Assembly (NCBI GenBank): GCA_021808545.1
Contig: JAKBBM010000013.1
Span: 1 to 44,056 of the forward strand
Direction of reading: 5' to 3'
From: Pseudomonadota bacterium
Lineage (GTDB): Bacteria; Pseudomonadota; Alphaproteobacteria; Acetobacterales; Acetobacteraceae
Length of the DNA stretch: 44,056 nt
The notes beneath the pieces are model-generated. The model did no database searches and was not told the DNA's origin. It was given only the letters and a program-made list of their open reading frames with translations. Made by a program: the position numbers and the translations under genes. This document shows positions 26,546 to 32,818 of this stretch, piece after piece (within the stretch, counting starts at the first letter, position 1; each line of letters opens with the position of its first letter).

Positions 26546-26555
26546 TGCGATATCA

Positions 26556-26580
26556 GGCCGGGCGGAGACACCGCCCGGCC
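26556..26580. terminator. Hairpin between convergent pepA and small SOS-box gene
   Basis: A perfect 10-base stem (26556-26565 with 26571-26580, GGCCGGGCGG and its complement) with loop AGACA, starting 11 bases after the pepA stop and ending 11 bases before the end of the convergent 77-codon gene. There is no U-run on either side, so it may be a weak or factor-assisted terminator, or a 3' stabiliser for both transcripts. Confidence 0.55.
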
Positions 26581-26590
26581 GTAGCGCCGC

Positions 26591-26824
26591 TTATGTCAGC
26601 GGGCTCAAGCACAGCCGCCGCCCCTCTCCGGCAATGGTGGCGATCCGCCCGCCCTCCTTGCCGGTCAGCATCACCATGTCGCCCGCACTCAGCAAATCCG
26701 CCGCATCGGCGAAATAACCCGCCATGCTGGCGGTGCGGAAATTATCGTTCTCCGCCTTATAGTGCCAAAGCGTGAAGCCGTTGGCATAGGCGAGGACGGA
26801 AAGATTGCGCAACGTGAACGCCAT
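26591..26824 (-). CDS. 77-residue protein, predicted LexA-controlled
   Basis: A small soluble protein beginning MAFTLRNLSVLAYANGFTLW and containing HYKAENDNF, AGYFADAADLLSAGDMVML and GRIATIAGEG. I do not know a function. Short proteins with an ANGFTLWHY core followed by a GYF...AADLL..GDM segment recur in alphaproteobacterial genomes (recollection, not searched). There is no signal peptide, membrane span or catalytic motif. ATG at 26824 has AAGGAAA about seven bases upstream. The promoter (26875-26903) carries a LexA box on its -35 element, so expression should rise on DNA damage (inference). It is divergent from the S24 repressor and convergent with pepA. Confidence 0.8.
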   Translation of the reverse strand: MAFTLRNLSVLAYANGFTLWHYKAENDNFRTASMAGYFADAADLLSAGDMVMLTGKEGGRIATIAGEGRRLCLSPLT

Positions 26825-26852
26825 GGGGGTTTCCTTTCGGGTAGATATTAAC

Positions 26853-26884
26853 TTAAGGTTGTATTCCGTTAAGGTTTATATTCC
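26853..26884. repeat. Two direct repeats over the -10 and start of the small gene's promoter
   Basis: TTAAGGTTGTATTCC (26853-26867) is followed by TTAAGGTTTATATTCC (26869-26884), spaced 16 bases start to start. The second contains the -10 hexamer of the 77-residue gene; the first lies at the predicted transcription start. The arrangement suggests binding sites for a further regulator, perhaps the adjacent S24 protein (inference). Confidence 0.5.
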
Positions 26885-26903
26885 TATGATGAGAACATAA
26901 CAA
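26875..26903 (-). promoter_or_regulatory. Sigma70-type promoter of the 77-residue gene
   Basis: On the minus strand, TTGTTA (26898-26903) and TATAAA (26875-26880) are separated by exactly 17 bases, a good housekeeping promoter. Transcription would begin near 26868, about 44 bases upstream of the ATG at 26824. The -35 lies wholly inside a LexA-box match and the -10 lies inside one of two direct repeats, so both could be occluded by regulators. Confidence 0.65.
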
Positions 26904-26907
26904 GAAC
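26893..26907 (-). promoter_or_regulatory. LexA (SOS) box, alphaproteobacterial type
   Basis: GAAC-N7-GAAC on the plus strand, that is GTTC-N7-GTTC on the minus strand (GTTCTTGTTATGTTC), exactly matches the established alphaproteobacterial LexA consensus. Its spacer contains most of the -35 hexamer of the promoter for the 77-residue gene, an ideal repression position. It lies 118 bases from the divergent S24 repressor start, so control of that gene is less certain. I saw no second exact match elsewhere in the window. Confidence 0.7.
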
Positions 26908-26967
26908 ATTTTGCCGAGTCATGACAAAAATTTGCGGTTTTTTCGGACAAAATTCCTATTTTTCAGG

Positions 26968-26995
26968 TTGCGATCTTACAAAAACCAGATAAAGT
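26968..26995 (+). promoter_or_regulatory. Possible promoter of the S24 repressor gene
   Basis: TTGCGA (26968-26973) and TAAAGT (26990-26995) are 16 bases apart, placing a start near 27002, just over the palindrome at 27000-27011 and 23 bases before the ATG at 27025. The match is moderate. Confidence 0.35.
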
Positions 26996-27011
26996 TTTGA
27001 TCTTGCAAGAT
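26972..27011. promoter_or_regulatory. Candidate operator: ATCTTGCAAGAT palindrome and upstream half-site
   Basis: A perfect 12-base palindrome ATCTTGCAAGAT lies at 27000-27011, and a similar sequence, GATCTTACAA, at 26972-26981, about 27 bases upstream. Both flank or overlap the predicted start site of the S24 repressor gene, the classic position for autorepression by a CI/LexA-like dimer (inference). Confidence 0.45.
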
Positions 27012-27024
27012 TGGTTCTTCCCCT

Positions 27025-27669
27025 ATGCGGCATGATGATATCTGGCGCGCGATCGACACTTTGGCGGCGGAGCATGGGCTCTCGCCCTCGGGTCTTGCGC
27101 GCCGGGCCGGGCTGGACCCAACCAGCTTTAACCTCTCCAAACGCCGCACCGCCGATGGCAGGTTCCGCTGGCCCTCGACCGAGAGCCTGGCGAAAATCCT
27201 GAGCGCCACCGGCGCCAAGCTGGAAGATTTTACCGCCCTGGTCAAAGGCGCGCGCGCCCTGCCCGAGGCGCGCAGCAAAGGGCGCAACCGGCTGCCGCTA
27301 ATCGGCATGGCCCAGGCCGGGGCGGATGGGTTTTTCGACGATGGCGGCTATCCGGCCGGGGCCGGATGGGATGAGGTGGAATTGCCCAGCACAGCCGATG
27401 CCAACGCCTACGCGCTCACCATCAATGGCGACTCGATGGAACCGGTCTACCGCGAGGGCGATGCGATCGTGGTCTCGCCCGCCGCCCCGGTGCGGGTGGG
27501 CGACCGGGTGGTGGCACGCCTGACCAGCGGCGCCGTCATGGCCAAGCAGCTAACCCGGCGCACCGCCGCGCGGATCGAACTGGCCAGTCTCAACCCCGCC
27601 TATCCCGAGCTGCGCTTTGCCACCCGCGAGGTGGTGTGGATGCACCGGATCATCTGGGCCAGCCAGTAA
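27025..27669 (+). CDS. LexA/CI-like transcriptional repressor with S24 self-cleavage domain
   Basis: A 214-residue regulator with an N-terminal helix-turn-helix (about 5-60; LSPSGLARRAGLDPTSFNLS) and a C-terminal S24 peptidase domain. The self-cleavage parts are intact: Ala98-Gly99 in LIGMAQAGADG, nucleophile Ser137 in GDSMEPVYREGD, and general-base Lys174 in AVMAKQL. It is not the main LexA, whose N-terminus differs; it resembles chromosomally conserved phage-repressor-like proteins of alphaproteobacteria. If RecA filaments trigger cleavage, it would release its targets on DNA damage (inference). Divergent from the 77-residue gene and 90 bases before the roadblock gene, with which it may be co-transcribed. 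ATG at 27025 has no strong ribosome site. Confidence 0.88.
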   Translation: MRHDDIWRAIDTLAAEHGLSPSGLARRAGLDPTSFNLSKRRTADGRFRWPSTESLAKILSATGAKLEDFTALVKGARALPEARSKGRNRLPLIGMAQAGADGFFDDGGYPAGAGWDEVELPSTADANAYALTINGDSMEPVYREGDAIVVSPAAPVRVGDRVVARLTSGAVMAKQLTRRTAARIELASLNPAYPELRFATREVVWMHRIIWASQ

Positions 27670-27759
27670 CCCGCCATTTTGTCCAAAAACGCGCTTTATA
27701 TTGCGAAACGTCATAATTTCGTTAAGTCTACGATCATGTTCACGCCCGCCGGAGGCCGC

Positions 27760-28125
27760 ATGCGCGAAACTGATATCAACGCCGTCCTGTCCAGCCTCAA
27801 TGGCGGCTTGTCCGAAATCGAGGCTTCGTTCCTGGTTTCGCTGGATGGTCTGATCATGGCCTCTGCCCTGGCCCCTGGCATGGATGAGACACAAACCAGC
27901 GCCCTTGTCGCGGCGGTGCTGACGCTGGGCGCGCAAATCGCCGCCGAAGTGCAGCGCGGCGCGCTGGAACAGGTCCTGATCACCGGAACGGCGGGACATA
28001 TCCTGATCCAGCAGGCCGGCGACCATGCGGTGCTGTGCACGGTGGCCGGTAAAACGGTCAAGCTCGGGCTCTTATTTCTTGATACAAACCGCGCCGCCCA
28101 AGCTGTGAAAGCGCTTCTGCAATAA
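27760..28125 (+). CDS. Roadblock/LC7-domain protein
   Basis: A 121-residue single-domain roadblock/LC7 protein. Recognisable are INAVLSSLNGGLSEIEASFL, VSLDGLIMASAL, the helix with ALVAAVLTLGAQIAAEV, and HAVLCTVAGKTVKLGLLFLD. In bacteria such proteins regulate MglA-type Ras-like GTPases in polarity and motility, or act as dimeric platforms; no such GTPase gene is in the window. ATG at 27760 has GGAGG four bases upstream; an in-frame ATG at 27736 would add eight residues. The stop overlaps the next start by one base (TAATG), and the next protein contains a diverged copy of this domain, so the pair probably arose by duplication and forms heterodimers (inference). Confidence 0.85.
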   Translation: MRETDINAVLSSLNGGLSEIEASFLVSLDGLIMASALAPGMDETQTSALVAAVLTLGAQIAAEVQRGALEQVLITGTAGHILIQQAGDHAVLCTVAGKTVKLGLLFLDTNRAAQAVKALLQ

Positions 28126-28979
28126 TGCCCGCACCAGCACTGTCCGCCCGCGCGGCGCCGCAAGCCGCCGGCACCTTGCTGGCGCGCGGCGCAACCGTCA
28201 TCGAGACTCATCTGCCCCCCGGGCAGAATGCATCGCGCGCCGCGGACTTGGCGGCCAGCCTCCTGGCACGGGGCGAACAGATCTCAAACGGGCTAGGGCG
28301 CGGCGCGCTGCTGCATGTGCTGGTGCGAGGCCAGGCTGGCAACGCGCTCATCCTACCCGCCGGTGAAGGCCGCCACTTACTGACCCTGGGCGGCCAATCC
28401 ATGCAATTGGGGCTCTTGTTTCTGAACGCCAGCCGCACGCTCACCGCTCTCGCCGCCGAATCGTCCGCGCCAGCGCCCGCCGCAACGCCCGACCGCCCGC
28501 AATTTGGGGCCTTGGTGCCGATGCTGACACTCAAACCGGGCGATGCGGCGCTGATCCGCCAGATCAGCGCCGCCATGCGGCCTTATCTGCCCGTTCTCAC
28601 CGCGCGGTTTTTCGATATGCTGTATGAAGAAGCCGCCCTGACCGACAGCCCCGCACCGCTGCGCGACCTGCACACCTCTTGGCTGCACAGCCTGTTCACC
28701 GGACACGAGTACGGCCCCGATTTCGTGCAACGGCAATTGGCATTTGGCGCGGCCTTTGCCCAGGCCGGCTTCACCGCCCCGCTGGCCGCGGCCAACACGG
28801 CGTTTTTACGGCTGGCGCTGCCCCCCACCCTGGCCGCCTGCCTGCCGCCATCCGCCGAGTCCAGCGCCGCCAGCGCCATCAATATCGCCTTGCTGCGCCT
28901 GCTGGAAAATTGCCACAGCCTGCTGGCCGCCGGACGCGCGCGCCTTGGCAGCGGCGCCGCGCGCGCGCCGGCCGCGTAA
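28125..28979 (+). CDS. Roadblock-protoglobin fusion lacking the heme histidine
   Basis: A 284-residue protein with two parts. Residues 15-110 align with the upstream roadblock protein (GRGALLHVLVRGQAGNALIL against QRGALEQVLITGTAGHILIQ; LGLLFLNASRTLTAL against LGLLFLDTNRAAQAV). After an Ala/Pro linker (111-125), residues 132-270 resemble globin-coupled-sensor protoglobins: MRPYLPVLTARFFDMLYEEA, HTSWLHSLFTGHEYGPDF and VQRQLAFGAAFAQAGF. In the family motif R...G..H...GL the His ligates heme; here that place is Phe211, so heme binding as in HemAT is unlikely. It may sense another ligand, as non-heme globins such as the RsbR N-terminus are thought to do. Coupled to the roadblock gene by TAATG. The globin assignment is by motif, not by a search. 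Confidence 0.72.
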   Translation: MPAPALSARAAPQAAGTLLARGATVIETHLPPGQNASRAADLAASLLARGEQISNGLGRGALLHVLVRGQAGNALILPAGEGRHLLTLGGQSMQLGLLFLNASRTLTALAAESSAPAPAATPDRPQFGALVPMLTLKPGDAALIRQISAAMRPYLPVLTARFFDMLYEEAALTDSPAPLRDLHTSWLHSLFTGHEYGPDFVQRQLAFGAAFAQAGFTAPLAAANTAFLRLALPPTLAACLPPSAESSAASAINIALLRLLENCHSLLAAGRARLGSGAARAPAA

Positions 28980-29071
28980 CGGCCCTCCCGCGCAACCGCG
29001 CACTCTTACATCCCGGCGGGCGAATCACCCATGCGCGCAGGCAAGCCGAGGCATCTCGCCAACGCGCTTGA

Positions 29072-29089
29072 CGCTCTGGCGCAAGAGCG
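29072..29089 (+). terminator. Weak hairpin after the roadblock-globin gene
   Basis: CGCTCT (29072-29077) and AGAGCG (29084-29089) form a six-base stem with a 6-base loop, about 95 bases after the stop at 28979. There is no U-run. It lies in the 182-base gap before the tRNA gene, in which I see nothing else except the AT-rich stretch 29110-29145 on the 3' side of the tRNA. Confidence 0.25.
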
Positions 29090-29153
29090 CGAAAAGCCAT
29101 GCCAACATCTTGATATTAAACGGCTATTTTAAATTGATGATTGAAATGGCTGA

Positions 29154-29245
29154 GGTGGATATGGTGGGCGCGACAGGGATTGAACCTGTGACCCCCACCA
29201 TGTCAAGGTGATGCTCTACCGCTGAGCTACGCGCCCATATCCACC
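29154..29245. repeat. Inverted repeat flanking tRNA-Val
   Basis: GGTGGATAT (29154-29162) and its perfect complement ATATCCACC (29237-29245) stand immediately outside the tRNA acceptor stem, so the precursor RNA could form a 9-pair extension of the acceptor helix with the CCA region bulged out. It may affect 5' and 3' processing, or be a remnant of an insertion (inference). Confidence 0.55.
29162..29236 (-). tRNA. tRNA-Val (anticodon GAC)
   Basis: On the minus strand a complete cloverleaf can be drawn: acceptor GGGCGCG paired with CGCGCCC, D-arm GCTC-AGCGGTA-GAGC, anticodon stem TCACC/GGTGG with loop TTGACAT (anticodon GAC), T-arm with GGTTCAATC, and an encoded 3' CCA. Length is 75 bases. It reads GUC and GUU valine codons. 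Flanking sequence extends the acceptor helix (see the repeat entry). Confidence 0.95.
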
Positions 29246-29283
29246 GGGGCTTACTAGCGGCGTTGCGCGACGGAGGCAAGAGC

Positions 29284-30579
29284 TTGCAGGTGGGTATACG
29301 CAAAACATGGGCGCGGCGGGGCTTCTCCCGCCGGATCTGGCGGCGGCGGCTGGTTTTCTGGGGCGGCGCGCTGCTGGTTGGGGTGGTCAGCGTCGTGTTC
29401 GCCCTGGCTTCAAACTGGGCGCAGGCCCGTTTTTTTAGTCTGCGCGGGCAATTCTGGGCGTTGCCACTGCTCATTACCCCGGCTGGATTCGTGGCCTGCG
29501 CCTGGGCCGCGCGCGAGATCTTTCCCGGTGCGCAGGGCAGCGGCATTCCGCAAGCCATCGCCGCGCGCCAATTGCCCCGTGGCATCGCCCGCCAGCGCCT
29601 ACTCTCGGTGCGGCTCTGCGCGGCCAAGATCGGGCTCACCGTCATCGGGCTGCTGTGCGGTGCCTCGGTCGGGCGCGAGGGCCCGACCGTGCAAGTCGGC
29701 GCGTCCATCATGCTTCAGGTTTCGCGGCTGCGCGGCCTCTCGAATGAGCGCGGGCTGATCCTGGCCGGCTCGGCCGCCGGTATTGCCGCCGCCTTCAACG
29801 CGCCGCTGGCCGGCATCGTCTTCGCCATCGAGGAAATGAGCCGCTCCTTCGAAGCCCGCACCAACGGCCTCGTGCTGATCACGGTGATCATAGGCGGTCT
29901 GGTTTCACTCGGCCTGACCGGCAATTACACATATTTTGGCACCACCCATGCCGCCGTCGCCAGCCTGTGGGACTGGGCGATGGTCGCCCTGTGCGGCACG
30001 GTGGGGGGGCTGGCGGGCGGTGCTTTCAGCCGGCTGCTGCTCGAGGCCACGGCGCTCGCCCGGGTCTGGATCGCGGCCAATCCGCGCCGGCGCCGGTTTT
30101 TATTCCCCCTGGGCTGTGGCGTCGCGGTGGCGCTGCTGGGCCTGTGCACCGGAGGCGAGACCTTTGGCACCGGCTACGCCCAGGCCCGCGCCGCGGTGGA
30201 GGGCCACGCCCTGGCCTGGTATTTCTGGCCGGCCAAGCTGCTGGCCACGCTGGCCACCGCCATTTCGGGCATTCCGGGCGGCATTTTCGCGCCCTCGCTC
30301 GCGGTGGGGGCGGGGCTGGGCGCCTGGCTGGTGGGCACAACCGGCAGCGCCATGAGCCTGGGCGCCGTGCTGGGCATGGCCGGCTATTTCGCGGGCGTGG
30401 TGCAGGCGCCGATGACGGCCTTTGTCATCATCCTGGAAATGACCGGCAATAACGCCAACGTCATTCCGCTAATGCTGGCGGCTATGCTGGGGCTGGGCGC
30501 TTCCAAGCTGGTGCTGAACCAGCCGGTCTATCATGGGCTGGCCAAGGCCTTTCTCTCGCCGCCGGACAAAACGGGCTGA
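29284..30579 (+). CDS. clcA: CLC-type chloride/proton antiporter
   Basis: A 431-residue CLC-family membrane protein. All three chloride-coordinating signatures are present: GSGIP (85-89), GREGPTVQ with the gating Glu132, and GGIFAPSL near 335. The second of two Glu in FAIEEM (184) matches the internal proton-transfer glutamate of ClcA, so it should be a 2 Cl-/H+ antiporter rather than a channel; such antiporters aid extreme acid resistance in enterobacteria. About ten or more hydrophobic spans. No ATG fits: TTG at 29284 lies seven bases after GGAGG, with GTG at 29290 and TTG at 29263 as alternatives. The 3' end overlaps the convergent peptidase gene by 49 bases. Confidence 0.9.
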   Translation: MQVGIRKTWARRGFSRRIWRRRLVFWGGALLVGVVSVVFALASNWAQARFFSLRGQFWALPLLITPAGFVACAWAAREIFPGAQGSGIPQAIAARQLPRGIARQRLLSVRLCAAKIGLTVIGLLCGASVGREGPTVQVGASIMLQVSRLRGLSNERGLILAGSAAGIAAAFNAPLAGIVFAIEEMSRSFEARTNGLVLITVIIGGLVSLGLTGNYTYFGTTHAAVASLWDWAMVALCGTVGGLAGGAFSRLLLEATALARVWIAANPRRRRFLFPLGCGVAVALLGLCTGGETFGTGYAQARAAVEGHALAWYFWPAKLLATLATAISGIPGGIFAPSLAVGAGLGAWLVGTTGSAMSLGAVLGMAGYFAGVVQAPMTAFVIILEMTGNNANVIPLMLAAMLGLGASKLVLNQPVYHGLAKAFLSPPDKTG

Positions 30580-32756
30580 AAGCGCGGATCGCCCGTGCGC
30601 CACAGAATGAAGGCCATGATATCGGCGGTCTGATCATCCTGCTGGGCACGGGTGGCGCCAATCCCATGCCCCGCATCCGCCTGCACGCGCAACAGCACCG
30701 GGTTGCGCGCCGCCGTGGCCGCTTGCAGCCGGGCGGCCATTTTCGCCGGCTCCCAGGGGGGCACGCGCGGATCATGCAACCCGGTGGTGAGCAGAACAGA
30801 GGGGTATTTCACGCCCTCATGCACATGTTGATAGGCATCCATGGCATAGAGGTCCAAAAACCCCTGCCGCGTTTTCACGCTGCCAAATTCCGGGATATTG
30901 GGTGGGCCGTTGGGTGAAAATTCACTGCGCACCGTATTCGACACGCCGACCATGTCGATGATTACGGCAGCCAGCGCCGGGCGCTCGGTCATCAACCGCC
31001 CGACCGTGATGCCCCCGGCCGAGCCTCCCATCACGGCCAGGCGCCGATGCGAGGTATAGAACGCATCGATCAGATGCAGGGCGCAATCTTGCGCATCCTG
31101 CCAGCTATGGAATTTCTCCGCCTTCTGCCCGGCCTTGTGCCAATCCTCGCCCAGCTCGCCACCGCCGCGCACATGCGCCACGGCGAACACGCCGCCCTGG
31201 TCGAGAAACGGCAGCCAGCGCGCGAGAAAGACAGGATCCAGCGTGATGCCGTAGGCGCCATAAGCCTCCAGCAGCAGAGGCGCCGTGCCGTCATGCTTTA
31301 ACGCCTTGCGGGAAATAACCGACACCGGCACCCGCGTGCCATCCCGCGCCAGGGCAATACGTTCCTGCGCCTGATAGGGCGACAGATCGATCGGCGGCTG
31401 AGGTGCCAGATCCGTCAGCGCCATGGCGCCATCCGCCTTAAGCCGGTACAGGGCCAGCGGACGCACCCAGCCCTCAAGCGCCACCCAGGCGCCATCCTGG
31501 CGCGGGTCGGCATCAAGCTGCGCCACCGCCCCGGCGAACGGCAGGGCGATGGTTGCAAGCCCCCCGCCCAGCGCCAGATGCCGGATCCGGCCAAGCCCGG
31601 CCGCCAGTTCCTGAATGTAAAGCCCGTTGCGCGCCGCCACGATGTTGCGGATCACCACGGCGCTTTGCGGTACCACCTCCACCGCATCCGTAAAATCCGG
31701 CCTGGCCGCCGAGACCTTCACCACCCGGTAGCGGGGCGCGTGCTTGTGGGTGAGCAGATAAATATCGTCCCCCGTCAGAGCGACATTGGTGACCGCGTCC
31801 GCCGCATCGCAAATGCGCGCCCATCCCGGCCGGCCGGCCAGCACATCGGCCAGCGGGGCCACGTAAAGTGTCAGCTCATTGCGCACGCCGGCCGCCAGTA
31901 TGGCGATGGCAATTTTAGAATCCGGTGCTGTGACGATGAAGGGAAACTCGATATCCCGCACCGCAATGCCCGCCTGCACGCCCTGGCCGAACATTTTGCG
32001 GTCCAGGGCCGGGTCGGTGCCCAGCCTATGCAGCCAGCAGAGGCTTTTTTCCTCGTAATGCAGGCTTTGGGGCGGCACGTCCTGCAGCCGGTTATAGAAA
32101 AAGCCGGACCCGTCCGGCAGCCAGCTTGGCGCGGCATTGGTCGTGCGGTCGATCGCGATGGGCAGAAGTTTGCCGCTCGCCACCGCCACCACGCGCAAGG
32201 TCGATTGCTCCGACCCGCTGGCCGAACAGCCAAACACCACGTGCGCGCCATCGGGCGAAACCCGCCACCAATCCAGCGCCTGATGCGCGCGCCCATGGGC
32301 AAACCAGGCTGGGTCAATCAGCAGCCGGGCGGGCGCATCCAGCCGGTGCCGCACATAAAGCTTAGAGATTTCCGCCCCCGCCGGGCGCAATTCGGTAAAA
32401 ATCAGCTCCCCCGCCACCTGCAACCCGCGCAGCGCTGCGAGCACGCCGGTGCGGGCGGCAATGGCGCGCCGCAGCGCATCGCGCCCTGGAATCCGGTCCA
32501 GAATCGCCGCCGCATAGGCTCCTTGCGCGCGGACATAACGCCGCCACGCCGCATCCATGGATTCCATCCAGCGATACGGATCGGTGACCCTGTGGCCATA
32601 ATAAATTTCGCTGACAGGACGCACCGGCGCCACCGGCGGGCCATGGCCAATCACCAGATCCACGGGCCGGGCATAGGCCATGGCCCAGGCAGCCCCTGGC
32701 AAAATGCCAAGGCTGGCGGTACTGCCCAGCAGCGCACGGCGGGATAAAGGCGTCAT
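30531..32756 (-). CDS. Prolyl oligopeptidase-family serine peptidase, exported
   Basis: A 741-residue S9A-family peptidase: a beta-propeller (about 75-450) in front of a C-terminal alpha/beta hydrolase domain. The nucleophile lies in MGGSAGGITVGRL (about 576), Asp in GLHDPRVP (about 658) and His in ADAGHGIG (about 696). YGHRVTDPYRWMESMD is the N-terminal family hallmark. The first 27 residues (SRRALLGSTASLGILPGAAW) look like a signal peptide with a twin-arginine-like start, so it probably degrades proline-containing peptides in the periplasm. ATG at 32756 has an excellent ribosome site, GGGAGG, six bases upstream. It lies 62 bases after dnaE on the same strand and overlaps clcA at its 3' end. 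Confidence 0.9.
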   Translation of the reverse strand: MTPLSRRALLGSTASLGILPGAAWAMAYARPVDLVIGHGPPVAPVRPVSEIYYGHRVTDPYRWMESMDAAWRRYVRAQGAYAAAILDRIPGRDALRRAIAARTGVLAALRGLQVAGELIFTELRPAGAEISKLYVRHRLDAPARLLIDPAWFAHGRAHQALDWWRVSPDGAHVVFGCSASGSEQSTLRVVAVASGKLLPIAIDRTTNAAPSWLPDGSGFFYNRLQDVPPQSLHYEEKSLCWLHRLGTDPALDRKMFGQGVQAGIAVRDIEFPFIVTAPDSKIAIAILAAGVRNELTLYVAPLADVLAGRPGWARICDAADAVTNVALTGDDIYLLTHKHAPRYRVVKVSAARPDFTDAVEVVPQSAVVIRNIVAARNGLYIQELAAGLGRIRHLALGGGLATIALPFAGAVAQLDADPRQDGAWVALEGWVRPLALYRLKADGAMALTDLAPQPPIDLSPYQAQERIALARDGTRVPVSVISRKALKHDGTAPLLLEAYGAYGITLDPVFLARWLPFLDQGGVFAVAHVRGGGELGEDWHKAGQKAEKFHSWQDAQDCALHLIDAFYTSHRRLAVMGGSAGGITVGRLMTERPALAAVIIDMVGVSNTVRSEFSPNGPPNIPEFGSVKTRQGFLDLYAMDAYQHVHEGVKYPSVLLTTGLHDPRVPPWEPAKMAARLQAATAARNPVLLRVQADAGHGIGATRAQQDDQTADIMAFILWRTGDPRFQPVLSGGERKALASP

Positions 32757-32818
32757 GGCTCACCTCCCTTGGGATCTGCCAGCATTCCTATATCGCGACA
32801 GACAGGCTCACGCCACGC

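Noticed and set aside
27025-27669. The S24 regulator as a sign of a prophage
   Set aside because: No integrase, structural or lysis genes are nearby, flanking genes are ordinary chromosomal ones, and no attachment-site duplication is visible at the tRNA-Val gene.
27760-28979. A complete MglA/MglB-type polarity module
   Set aside because: No Ras-like GTPase with a P-loop is encoded anywhere in the window.
29154-29245. Integration site at the tRNA-Val 3' end
   Set aside because: There is no direct repeat of the tRNA end and no integrase; the flanking match is inverted, not direct.
31578-32747. A 389-codon open frame antisense to the prolyl oligopeptidase gene
   Set aside because: Composition is Arg/Pro/His-rich without domains, and the opposite strand encodes a complete peptidase with signal peptide and ribosome site.
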